Positions 1 through 9,023 of a stretch of DNA of 64,000 nt are shown here, in pieces; positions within the stretch are counted from its first letter, which is position 1; every line of letters starts with the position of its first letter. The DNA comes from Schizochytrium sp. CCTCC M209059. Lineage: Eukaryota; Sar; Bigyra; Thraustochytrida; Thraustochytriidae. Under the pieces are notes generated by a model. It was not told the origin of the DNA. It saw nothing but the letters and a program-made list of their open reading frames with translations, and did no database searches. A program made the translations under genes and the position numbers. The stretch is from contig KN805371.1 in assembly GCA_000818945.1 (NCBI GenBank), forward strand, positions 1,116,696 to 1,180,695, written 5' to 3'.

Positions 1-246
1 CGAAGGGAGGCCTCGGGAAGCCTCGCATGCGCTCGCAACACCTTTGCGTGCCAAAGCGCCACAGTTCTGCGCAGTTCGCGCGGGCTTCGTTCGCGCCGCG
101 CCGCGCTGAGCCCCATCAGCCGCCGCCGCTGCCGCGGTCTCGCAGCGCGGCGCAGCGCAGCGCGTCGCAGCGCGTCGCGTCACGTCGCGTCGCGTCGAAT
201 CGCAGCGCACGGCTTTACGTTCGCAGGCGGGACGGGGGTGGGTCTC

Positions 247-277
<31 letters not shown>

Positions 278-1276
278 TTTTCTTTCTCTCTTTTTCTCTC
301 GCTTGCTCGAGCGTGTCTTTCGCCGTCAGGCAAAGAGACTTCTTTTCCTTTGCACAGCCCGAGAGCAAAGCACCTCGAGAGCGAGACCCGGCGGGCGTCC
401 CGAACGTGCGCGCGCACGCGCTTGGCGCGCGGTGGGAAGACCCGCCGTCCGCACCGACCCGGCCGCGTAGGGAGAGAGGGGGCTTGTGATCGCATGCGAG
501 CGCGGGCAAAAGTTGAACAGGGAATACAGGCCTGCGTGCGCACGCGTCGAGACTGGTCCCCGCCGGACACGATGGGGACTTGAGCGATGACCCTTCTCTC
601 GTCTCGCGTGAGCAGAAAAGGTGAGAGAAAGAGGAAAATATATGTATTCGTACACAAAGGGGTTATTAAAAATTGAAGAAGTAAAAGGGAACGTCGCTGG
701 AAACTCGTCCCAGCAACCGAGTGGCGGTCTACGAAGAGGCGCGCCACGAAGCGAGGCGAGCAAACATGGGGGTGCTGAGGAATCACCCTGAGTCGTGGGG
801 AGATCAAAAATCAGGGAGAAGAAGTAAGAAAAAAAAATCCCAGGCAGACAAAGTGGTCGTCGGGGACAAACGTGTTTTGCGTGCACCTTTGTGATGATGA
901 ACAAACGACGCCGGGTTGCTTGCCCGCCAAACGTACGTCTGATGCGGGCCAGTAGAGGACATGGAGAACCCCCGACAATCTATCCCCGTCCAAATTGCCC
1001 AACCCAATGCGAATAATACTTCGATGAAGTAAGTAGATGCAGCCATGGGCGCTGCATCCTCTCATACGTACGTATATGAGCCTGGAGTGATCCAGCTGTT
1101 CAGTCCCTGTGGGGAGAAGGGACAAAAGGAGCGCGCGAGTTCTCACCCGTCTCACAACCTGCCCTGCACGTGCAAGGACCAGCTAAGCAAAGAACTAGGC
1201 AAACAGCCATGTGGCCGGCCATTTGGGACATGCAGGGAGACCGCGCTAGCCGCAGCACAAAGTTAACATAGCCGTC
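1..1276. other. Non-coding left edge; no supported gene
   Basis: GC-rich, low-complexity DNA beyond the 3' end of the first kinase gene. It holds CGTCG-type pentamer runs (about 155-205) and a CT-rich microsatellite (about 241-300). Open frames here are compositionally biased, overlap on several strands and carry no recognisable domain. The mix of pentamers and CT runs resembles the 5' regions of other genes in this window, so it may be the promoter of a gene to the left. That is inference only. Confidence 0.5.
155..300. repeat. CGTCG pentamers followed by CT microsatellite
   Basis: Degenerate GCGTC/CGTCG pentamer repeats at about 155-205 are followed by a run of CT dinucleotides at about 241-300, broken by a few T and G bases. 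It is a simple-sequence tract directly readable in the sequence. Confidence 0.85.
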
Positions 1277-3904
1277 TTATGCCGAGCAAGAATCACCCGA
1301 AGAGGATGACGGTAGCGTCCCCATCCCCGGGCCCTGAGAGTATTGGGAAATGGCGGACAGCAAATCCTTTCGCTTCACAGGCTTGATGAGAAATCTGTCG
1401 CATCCAGCCTCAAGGCAGCGCTGCAGGTCCGACTTTACCGCAAACGCGGTGAGGGCCACAATGGGCACGGGGTCCAGGCCTGCCTCTTGCTCGATCTTGC
1501 GAATATTTCGCGTCGCGTCGAAACCGTCCATGACGGGCATTTGAATGTCCATGAAGATGAGGTCGTAAGGCCGGCCCACGCCCTCGCACGTGGCCTTGAA
1601 TTTATGCAAGGCTTCCTCGCCATGATCGGCCGTGTCAACCACAACCGCAGCTGCTTCAAGAAAACGTCGCATGATCACCTGATTCACCGGCGTATCTTCC
1701 ACAAGTAACACATTCAAGTCCATGGGGGTAGGCGCCGCACTCGCCGCATCAGACTGGTCGAGCAGGGCGCCAAACTGCTCGTTGATGGTTTCCGAAGCCG
1801 CGCCCTGGGTTAGGTACTCATGCGTGACAAGCCCCGAGGGCAAAAACTCGGTATTGCGCTCCACGCGAATGGGCACAGTCACGCGAAAGACGCTACCGAC
1901 ATTCAGCTCCGAGTGCACGGAGAGATCGCCCCCAAGGAGGGCAGCAAGACGCTTACAAAGCTGCAAACCAAGACCCGTGCCACCGTATTTTCGTGTTGTG
2001 CTCGATTCGGCCTGTGTAAAGGCCTCAAAGACAGAGTCCAGCTTTTCTTGGGCAATGCCAATGCCAGAGTCCTGCACTTCAAGCACGAGTGTATCAATGG
2101 CACCCGCTGTCGAGCTCGCGCGGTACCGCTTTGCTCGATTCACACTCATGTCGCGAAGACCCGAGTTCATGCTGCAGGTGCTATTGCTCCGTGAGCTTGA
2201 GGGCGAACGGAGATCACTGTAGGGCAACGCCGCAGTTTGCGCGATGCCGGTAGCCCGAAGCGTAACGCGCCCACCGCGAGGGGTGAACTTGACTGCGTTC
2301 CCCAACAAGTTGAGCAGGATCTGCGAGAAGCGCGCCTGGTCTCCGATCAGCTCAGCAGGGACACACTCGCCAATCTCGAGGTTCCACTCGAGTTGTTTGC
2401 GCTGCGCCGGCCCGCTCGTGATATCGTGCACTGTTTTTAAAAGCGTAAAAAGCTTAACCTCGCCCTGCTCAAGCTCGAGTTTGCCGGCCTCGATCTTTGC
2501 CATGTCGAGAATGTCGTTGAGAAGTTGCAAAAGAAGCTCGCCCGAACTCTCGATCTGTTTGAGCATGTCGCGCTGCGGTTTGGCGAGCGTCGTCTTCTCC
2601 AAGAGCTCCGCAAAGCCAAGAACGGCAACCAGCGGTGTCCGAATCTCGTGCGTGATGACAGAAAGGAACTCGGACTTGGCCTTGCTCGCAGCCTCGGCTT
2701 CATGTTTGGCCTTCAACAATGCCTTTTCCTGCTTGGCGCGCTCCGTCACATCAAGAGCTACAATGAGACAGCCCTGCACGCCGCCATTTCGAAAATCTGG
2801 CACGGTGCGCACTTCGTAGTTCTGGTGTATGACCTCGCCGTTCTCGTCGCGCTTTCCATCAGGGCGTGGGACGGTCGACTGATGGGAGAGTGCTTCCCCC
2901 GCGAGTGCACGTGTGAGCCGCGGCTCAATGATCTTGACCACGGCACCGGGTAGGACGTCCTTGTAATGCAAGCCTAGAACGCGGGGCTGCCGCACAAACT
3001 CCAAGTAGGACGAATTCGCAAAACGGTAGATACCATCGCGGTCCAAGTAGGCCACGACGGCTGGCAACGTTGAGCCCGCCAGGAGGTCCAGAAGCGCCGC
3101 CCGGGTGAGACTTCCCGTCGTCTCGAGTGATGGCGTCCAGAAGCCGACGGCAAATGTCTGCGCCAATTTCTCGGAAACGGTTTGCGTATGCGTGGTATCT
3201 TCGTTGGTCTCTGGCTCGCCCGTTAGGGAATCAGCCTCGTCGCGATTGGTCTCTGGCTCGCCCGTTTGGGAATCAGCCTCGTCGCGAACGCCCGTTTGTG
3301 CATCGAGACTGCTCGTACCCACCTCGTCAAAGTACTCTTCGTCTTCCATGAGGGACCCGAGTTTGACGTCGCCCCCGTCGGGTCCGATCTCGTACCAGCT
3401 GAAGGAATCCTTGCCACCAATGACGGGCCATCCGGCGTCAACGAGGGAGGCGCCAATTTTGATCTTTTCGGTGAGGTTGCGCTTGTTTACCTTTTCCCAA
3501 AACACGTTGTTGCCCCATTCGAGAGTTTTACGTTTGTCACCCTTGTGTCTGCATATGGGCACTCTTGCGCCGTTGAGCGCCGTGGCCATGGCGTTACGGT
3601 GCGCTCGGAGTCGTTTGGCCTCGGCAACGAGCGCGCGGTTCTGCTTCTGCAGCTCACGCACGGTCTCGGCCGTCACAGGCAGTTCGGGCAGATCCTCGGC
3701 CGCCTCCGGCGCCGCCGTCTTTTCCTTCTCCATCTCGTCTGCCACCTCCTCCTCCCTCTGCTGCTGTTGCTGCTGCCGGCGCCGCTGCTGCGGCGGCAGC
3801 CTCTGCGACTCGTGCGCGAGCGTCTCGACGCGGTCGCTGGCCGTGTCCACGTTCGCGTCCAGGTCGGCGGCGGTAGCGGCGCCCAGGGTCGCGGGTGTCT
3901 CCAT
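1277..3904 (-). CDS. PAS-containing hybrid sensor histidine kinase 1
   Basis: A single uninterrupted frame of 875 aa from ATG 3904. The N-terminus (1-110) is acidic and Gln-rich (Q run near residue 45). A PAS-like region spans about 265-390. A HisKA domain carries the H-box HEIRTPL near residue 420, so this His is the predicted autophosphorylation site. The HATPase_c domain has the N-box NLLGNAVKFT (about 535), G1 DSGIGI and G2 GGTGLGL. A C-terminal receiver has the phospho-acceptor Asp in FMDIQMPVMDG (about 785), the Thr in LTAF and the Lys in KPVKR. All catalytic residues are present, so it should be an active hybrid kinase that relays His-to-Asp within one chain and then needs an HPt partner (none seen here). 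No TM segment is visible, so a soluble sensor is likely. Its ligand is unknown. A paralogue lies at 47919-50597. Confidence 0.93.
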   Translation of the reverse strand: METPATLGAATAADLDANVDTASDRVETLAHESQRLPPQQRRRQQQQQQREEEVADEMEKEKTAAPEAAEDLPELPVTAETVRELQKQNRALVAEAKRLRAHRNAMATALNGARVPICRHKGDKRKTLEWGNNVFWEKVNKRNLTEKIKIGASLVDAGWPVIGGKDSFSWYEIGPDGGDVKLGSLMEDEEYFDEVGTSSLDAQTGVRDEADSQTGEPETNRDEADSLTGEPETNEDTTHTQTVSEKLAQTFAVGFWTPSLETTGSLTRAALLDLLAGSTLPAVVAYLDRDGIYRFANSSYLEFVRQPRVLGLHYKDVLPGAVVKIIEPRLTRALAGEALSHQSTVPRPDGKRDENGEVIHQNYEVRTVPDFRNGGVQGCLIVALDVTERAKQEKALLKAKHEAEAASKAKSEFLSVITHEIRTPLVAVLGFAELLEKTTLAKPQRDMLKQIESSGELLLQLLNDILDMAKIEAGKLELEQGEVKLFTLLKTVHDITSGPAQRKQLEWNLEIGECVPAELIGDQARFSQILLNLLGNAVKFTPRGGRVTLRATGIAQTAALPYSDLRSPSSSRSNSTCSMNSGLRDMSVNRAKRYRASSTAGAIDTLVLEVQDSGIGIAQEKLDSVFEAFTQAESSTTRKYGGTGLGLQLCKRLAALLGGDLSVHSELNVGSVFRVTVPIRVERNTEFLPSGLVTHEYLTQGAASETINEQFGALLDQSDAASAAPTPMDLNVLLVEDTPVNQVIMRRFLEAAAVVVDTADHGEEALHKFKATCEGVGRPYDLIFMDIQMPVMDGFDATRNIRKIEQEAGLDPVPIVALTAFAVKSDLQRCLEAGCDRFLIKPVKRKDLLSAISQYSQGPGMGTLPSSSSGDSCSA

Positions 3905-5437
3905 TCCGCGCGACGAGCTCGCGCTCCGGCCAGCGGCCGCAAGCCTCCGAGCCTCCGAGCGAGCTATCGCGCTCGCGCTCGAGGAGGCCTTCGCGCTCGC
4001 GCTCGCGCTCGAGCGGCGGGCGCCGGGAGGCCGCGCGCGCGCTGCGCTGCGCTGCGCCGCGCAGCAGCCAGGCTCGTCTGCTTTTTGCGGTCTGTCTCCG
4101 TCTCTGTCTGCCGGGCCGCGGCCCGAAGAGGCAGGCGCGGATTCCGACTTGCGGCCGCGCCATTCCCGACTTGGAGCGCGGCCATTCTCGACTTGCGCCG
4201 CCCCAGAGGGTGAGTGGGCGGCCTCTCCCTGCCCGAGCTAGCGAGCTAGGGCCGGAGGCGACCGATACTCGCTGGAATAAGGAGAACACCAGCTCGAAAG
4301 TCCGCAGGCAGGCCTCCGCAGAGGCAGGCAGGCAGGCCGCCAGCCCGCCACCAGGAGCGCGAAGGGGGCAGGAGAAGCTGGCGCGCCAGGCCTGGCACGG
4401 CCCCGCGCCGCGCCGCGCGCACGGCTGCGGCCGCGGGCGAGGGAGGCGGCGGGAAGCGGCGCGGGGAAGCATGGCGGAGCCGCGCGAAGCTGGCAGCAAG
4501 GCGCGGCAGGCGGCGGAGAAGCTGCGCGGAAGCAGGGCAGAAAGCCGGAGGGCGCGCGCAGCTGTCCGGCGAAGCTGGTCGGCAAAGCTGGCCGGGGGCT
4601 GTGGGAAGACGAGGAGGACGCAGTGGGCCCCCACGAGGGCGGCGTGCGGGGGCAGCGGAGAGGCGGGGAGAGGTGTTGAGGGGGGGCGGCCATGGCGGGC
4701 GGGCCCGCAGCGCGGGGGACAGCTTCGCGTCAAAAGGGCGGGGGAAGCAACCGGGACCCCACAGTGAGTGCGGCGGGAAAGCTGCTGCCAAGTGCCAGGC
4801 GCCGAGAGGCCAAAGAGCGCGCAAGGCCTTCGCGCTCGCTCTTCCGGCGCGCCCCTGGCTCGCAAGGAGGCCTGCGATGCCGCCCGCGCTGCCGGTCTGG
4901 GAATCCGGGAACGTCTCGCGTCGCGTCGACGGCGCGAGAGCCTCTGAACGGCCGGCTGGCAGTGGCCGGCAGCGGCGGACTCCCGCGGAAACCAGCCAGC
5001 CAGCCAGCCAGCCAGCCAGGCCCCGGCCGGCACTTTAACTCCCTATATTAAAAAAAAAAAGCACTGTCAAGACTCGCCACTGTCGATCGTTGCTTCCTTG
5101 GGACAACCACACGCGTGCTCGTCCGCGGTAAGGGGGGAAGGAGAAGCGAGTCACGACCACGTTGCGGGATGCTTCGAGCTGCCAGACGCGGTATAGATTG
5201 GCCGCAGAGAAAAAACCCGACGCGGATGCGCGCGAATGCAGGGGGTGCGCAGAGTGCCGGGTGTGTGCTGAGGTAGAGCGCACACTGGGGTCCCCGGCAA
5301 GTATTCTGTTCTGTTCTGTTCTGTACGGAGGAATGCGATAACTGAGAGAGGCTTCTCACTCAGGCTGTGCTGCACGAGTGGAGGCCAGTGCGGCGGCAAT
5401 CGCGAAGGAGAAGAAGTCGCGGCGCGAGAGGAGCGCG
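3905..5437. promoter_or_regulatory. Divergent promoter region, histidine kinase 1 / zinc-finger gene
   Basis: About 1.5 kb of very GC-rich DNA between the divergent starts at 3904 and 5438. It contains copies of a CGACTTGCGGCCGCGCC-like motif (about 4145-4200) related to the repeats at 9.8-10.3 kb, GGCAG repeats (about 4320-4335), a GCCA tetranucleotide run (about 4997-5020) and a TTCTG pentamer run (5304-5324). A pyrimidine-rich stretch ending in CTCACTCAG (to about 5362) could be a splice acceptor for an upstream exon of the zinc-finger gene. Open frames on both strands here are composition artefacts. Confidence 0.5.
5304..5324. repeat. (TTCTG)n pentanucleotide repeat
   Basis: Four tandem TTCTG units lie about 115 bp upstream of the chosen zinc-finger start. 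The array is short but perfect. Confidence 0.9.
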
Positions 5438-5577
5438 ATGGCGGCGGAGTTGAGGAGGAGAGCTTCGCAGAGCGAGGGTGGGGAGAAGATGAGGAAGAAG
5501 ATGAAGAGCAGGAAAAAGGACAAGGAGAAGGAGAAAAAGGCGACAGAGCACGAGGTGGAGGCACAGACGCGTTCTGG

Positions 5578-5609
<32 letters not shown>

Positions 5610-6793
5610 AGAAGAAGAAGAAGCAACCGCGGGAGGGCCCATCGAAGGAAAGGGAGGCGCTGCATGCGAAACGCAGAAAACGGGCTCTGTCGACCGCGTC
5701 GGCATCGTCGTCTTCATCTTCTGCTTCCTCGTCGTCTAGCGCGTCTATGTCTTCATCGTCAAAGAAAATCGCAAAAACAAAGTCAGCAGCAAAAGTAGAG
5801 GCAGAACCCAAAACGGGAAAACGCAAGAGGTCGCTGTCTTCCTCATCTGCTGACTCCGATTCCTCTTCGTCGTCTTCGAAGTCGTCTGCGTCATCTGAAG
5901 TCGATGCCGAGCCTTCATCTTCGACCAAAAACAAGGCTACCAAGTCGGCGAATGATGATGAACTTGATCTCGACGATCTTGATGCTAAGATCAAGGCGTT
6001 AGAAGCGGAGCTCAGCGACGAAGACGACGATGACGATGATGATGATGATAGCGACGGCAACAGTGACAGCGACAGCGATGGAGATCAAGAGAAGTCTAAG
6101 ACCAAGACCAAGGAGGCTGCACAAGCTGATTCGGATTCGAATGATTCTGATTCTGATTCTGATGACGACGAAGATCTCGAGAGAATCCCCAAATTGCCGG
6201 CGCATATGCTTCCAGCGCCTGGTATCAGCAGATTCGTGGGCTTTGGCAAGACCGCATCGACTTCGAGTAAGAGCAAGAAAGATGCGGACGCTGCAAAGGC
6301 AGCATCCCAGTCTGCAAAGCGGGCGCGAACGTCGTTTCCAGACCCTGCACCCCGTAACGAGGCAACTGCCCCCGAGTCGCAAATAGAAGAATCCCACGCA
6401 ACGGCTGGCCAACCAGCGCAGGGACGCAGAGAGTACTCTTGCGACGCATGTTCTTTTCGCACACAGTTCAAATCAGCGTGGAAGATGCACGCACGTTCGC
6501 TTTTACATCGGCAAAACGTCGTTCTTGCCGCCGGTGCCGCCTATGCGCCTGCCTCAAAACGACCGTGCTTTTGCCGCGCATGCCAGACGCAATTTGAAAC
6601 TCCGGAAGAACTCTTTGCCCACCGCAAGACGGAGGAACACGCCATTGCCGTCGAAAAGGAACGAAAGGCTTCGTATTGCCACGTTTGCCGGAAACAGTAC
6701 ACGAGCGCCGCGCAGCTCAAAGAGCATATTGAGGGTCGTGTTCACAAGGAAGTTCTCGAGGCCAAGCGCGAGTCCTGGCGCTACGACGCATAA
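5438..6793 (+). CDS. U1-type (matrin-like) C2H2 zinc-finger protein
   Basis: 451 aa from ATG 5438; the open frame extends upstream to about 5342 but holds no earlier ATG. The first 330 residues are disordered: Lys/Glu-rich, a poly-Thr then poly-Lys run encoded by (ACG)n at about 5579-5612, then Ser-rich and Asp/Glu-rich tracts with SDSDSD repeats. A short ordered segment, HMLPAPGISRFVGFGKT, follows at about residue 255. Three zinc fingers close the protein at about 334-358, 376-400 and 413-437. All three have the spacing C-x2-C-x12-H-x5-H, which is the U1/matrin type usually linked to RNA or RNP binding rather than sequence-specific DNA binding. A nuclear RNA-binding or splicing-associated role is inferred. 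No specific orthologue recognised. An upstream exon is possible. Confidence 0.85.
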
Positions 6794-7541
6794 AGATCGT
6801 ATTCTTTCATACTCGTCTCGCGACACCCAACACCATCGAAATTGATTATAAAAAGTACGAGAATAGCTTACACTTTGTCTTTGTTTGTGACATCGTTTCT
6901 TTCAGTGGGTCTGCTGTATTTGCTGCACTTGAGGTGACCGTTCTCGATCACAACCGATACACGGAGCGCTGCGCAAATGAGCCTCTCTCTTGTTTGGTCA
7001 CTTTCAATTTTTGAGGAGGAAAAGGGTCATGGCAAAATTAAGATGTAGCAGCAAACATAAACCGATGTATGAGAGGTCAAGTCATCATCATTTTTGGGTC
7101 TAACCTTGCCATGCGGGCCATTCATGTACAGACCATTTCCTCTTGGCAGTCAAAGCATCATCAATTTTGGTCTAGACAAAACGTGCCATGCGGGCCATTC
7201 TCGTATGGCAGTATTGTCATATGGTGGCCTCTGCGTGCATGCCCTTTAGCCTCGGCTCGCCATAGCAACGCAAGAACTAGTAACAAACACAAAGCAATCG
7301 ATGAAAAGTCAAATCATCATCATTTTTGGTCTAATCATATAAAGAAGAAACTTGCCATGCGGGCCATTCATGTACAGGCCATTTCCTCTCGGCAGTATTT
7401 ATCGTGGCCTCCACGTGCATACGCTTTCGCTTCGGGTAGCAGGAATTGCATGTCCGGGGGGGGTGGAAGGGAAGGGTTCGGTTGGGGCCTTGCTTGGCAA
7501 TTGCTTGCTTATCTCGTCCATTGGCAGTGCATATGGTCAGA
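6794..7541. other. Intergenic region between convergent genes with a three-copy repeat
   Basis: The space between two convergent 3' ends. Its AT content is higher than its neighbours'. The only structured content I see is the repeat described separately at 7072-7430. Short frames across the repeat translate the repeated DNA and are not supported as genes. Confidence 0.6.
7072..7430. repeat. Three imperfect direct repeats (7072-7150, 7155-7245, 7308-7430)
   Basis: Each copy begins with a TCATCAT..TTTTGGTCTA block, continues with TGCCATGCGGGCCATTC, and the longer copies share TGTACAG.CCATTTCCTCT.GGCAGT and a TGGCCTC..CGTGCAT tail. Copies 1 and 3 share the first half almost perfectly. Copies 2 and 3 share the tail. 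It is unlike neighbouring DNA and could be a relic of a small mobile or structured element. Confidence 0.85.
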
Positions 7542-9023
7542 TCAAATGCGGTTCCCGAGCTCCTGGCGGTAAGACTTGAGAATATCCACGAATTTCATAG
7601 TGATAGCACCCTCCGAGTTGATCACGTCGTCAATCCTGTTAATTGCCTTGAGCTTGATGTCGTCCGGGAAGCTAAAGACGACGCAAAGACGGCTGTCTGC
7701 CAACACGTTCCAGATGATGGCGCCCTGCACAAACAGGGAGTTGATCCGATTGGCGTTCTCGTATTCGGGCGCTGCTGAGTGCTGTGTGGTGCTCAACGCC
7801 ATAATCATGGCAGCCACCTTGCCAACGGCAGGTTTGGTCTTTGAACCGTACGGCAGCGCAAGCGTTGACTTCGCAAGCTCCTTGCGTCGCCGGTTGCAAA
7901 TGAGCACGAGATCCTGGTCCTTCTCGTCGTTCCAGCGCTCGCGGTAGTATAGCATCTTCGTGTCCTTGTCTGGCATGTCGTCCGTTAGCGGCGTAATCTC
8001 CACGCCGCGTACCGAGTACAAACGCTGCGTCGTAGCCGTATTGGAAAAGGACTCCCAAAAGAATTCGGATAGCGAGGCGGCGTCAATACCGGGAAAAAGA
8101 ACGTCCACGCGAACATTGAGTCTGCGTCTTGGCTTTCCGCCCGGCGTCGATGGTCCGCCCGGCCCGCTGCCAGGACCTTCCCTCTTAATGCTTCCATACT
8201 CGTCGATGAACTTGTAAAACACCGAGAGGTTTTGATACGGCAGATCTGCCTCAAGCGGCACCGTCGCCTGCGTCCACTGATCTGCCTGACTCTGCGAGAC
8301 GAGACCCAAGACGTGCGCTTGCGCGGTGTCGGCACCCTGCTTGTAAATGGCGTGTCGCGCGTTGACAGACGAGGGAGCCCCCTCGCTAAGGCGTTTGAAG
8401 CACGCCACAAAGCGCTTATGCTCTTCGAGTTGTGCGCGCAAAAGCTCGTTTTCGATGCGCATGTCCGTCGAACCCTGCTCGCGCAAGCTCTCCACCTTGA
8501 GCTGCAGCTCGCCGATCTTGGCCAAGAACTGCGAGCGCTCCTCGCGGAGCCTCTCGTTCTCGTCGCGAAGGTCTTCGAGCTCGCGCTTTCGGCGAGCGCG
8601 CGACATGCGGCTGGCCGCGGCAATCTGTTTCCGTCGCTTTGCCTTTTTCTCGGCGTCGTCTTCGCCGCCCACCGTTGAGGCGCTGCCGTCGAGGTCCTTG
8701 GGGCTGTTGCCGTCGTCTTCGGTGGCTTCGCGCTCGCTGCGTGTTGATTTGCGCGATGATCGCGATGCAGAGGTCACCTTGGCTGGCACCGACGATGAGT
8801 CGTGATGGTGAGGGTAGCCATTGCCACCAGGTGGCGCCGGTGGCGGGAGCATGCCGCCGTTCTGGTGGCTGTTGCCGTCGTAAAAGGAGCCCTCTCCATG
8901 GTGCGCTGGCGACATGTTCGAAGCACCGTGCCCTCCGGGCATGCTCTCCTCGAGAAACATGCCCCCAGAATCTGTCACAACGCCCGGGAGCAGGAGATCG
9001 AACTCAAAGAGGTCGCCCGACAT
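7542..9023 (-). CDS. bZIP transcription factor with non-canonical basic region
   Basis: 493 aa from ATG 9023 (the open frame runs five codons further to a GTG). Residues 1-110 are Gly/His/Ser-rich and disordered. The basic region KRRKQIAAASRMSRARRKRE lies at about 130-150, followed by a heptad zipper with Leu, Leu, Phe, Leu, Leu at positions a/d (DENERL, SQFL, GELQL, ESL). If the zipper is placed in register with the invariant Arg (N-x7-R-x9-L rule), the usual Asn position holds Ile. Such substitutions are known in stramenopile bZIPs. The C-terminal 280 residues form an apparently globular region (RLYSVRGVEITPL, VVFSFPDD) that I do not recognise; it may be a ligand-binding or regulatory domain. 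Nuclear sequence-specific DNA-binding factor by family. Confidence 0.87.
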   Translation of the reverse strand: MSGDLFEFDLLLPGVVTDSGGMFLEESMPGGHGASNMSPAHHGEGSFYDGNSHQNGGMLPPPAPPGGNGYPHHHDSSSVPAKVTSASRSSRKSTRSEREATEDDGNSPKDLDGSASTVGGEDDAEKKAKRRKQIAAASRMSRARRKRELEDLRDENERLREERSQFLAKIGELQLKVESLREQGSTDMRIENELLRAQLEEHKRFVACFKRLSEGAPSSVNARHAIYKQGADTAQAHVLGLVSQSQADQWTQATVPLEADLPYQNLSVFYKFIDEYGSIKREGPGSGPGGPSTPGGKPRRRLNVRVDVLFPGIDAASLSEFFWESFSNTATTQRLYSVRGVEITPLTDDMPDKDTKMLYYRERWNDEKDQDLVLICNRRRKELAKSTLALPYGSKTKPAVGKVAAMIMALSTTQHSAAPEYENANRINSLFVQGAIIWNVLADSRLCVVFSFPDDIKLKAINRIDDVINSEGAITMKFVDILKSYRQELGNRI

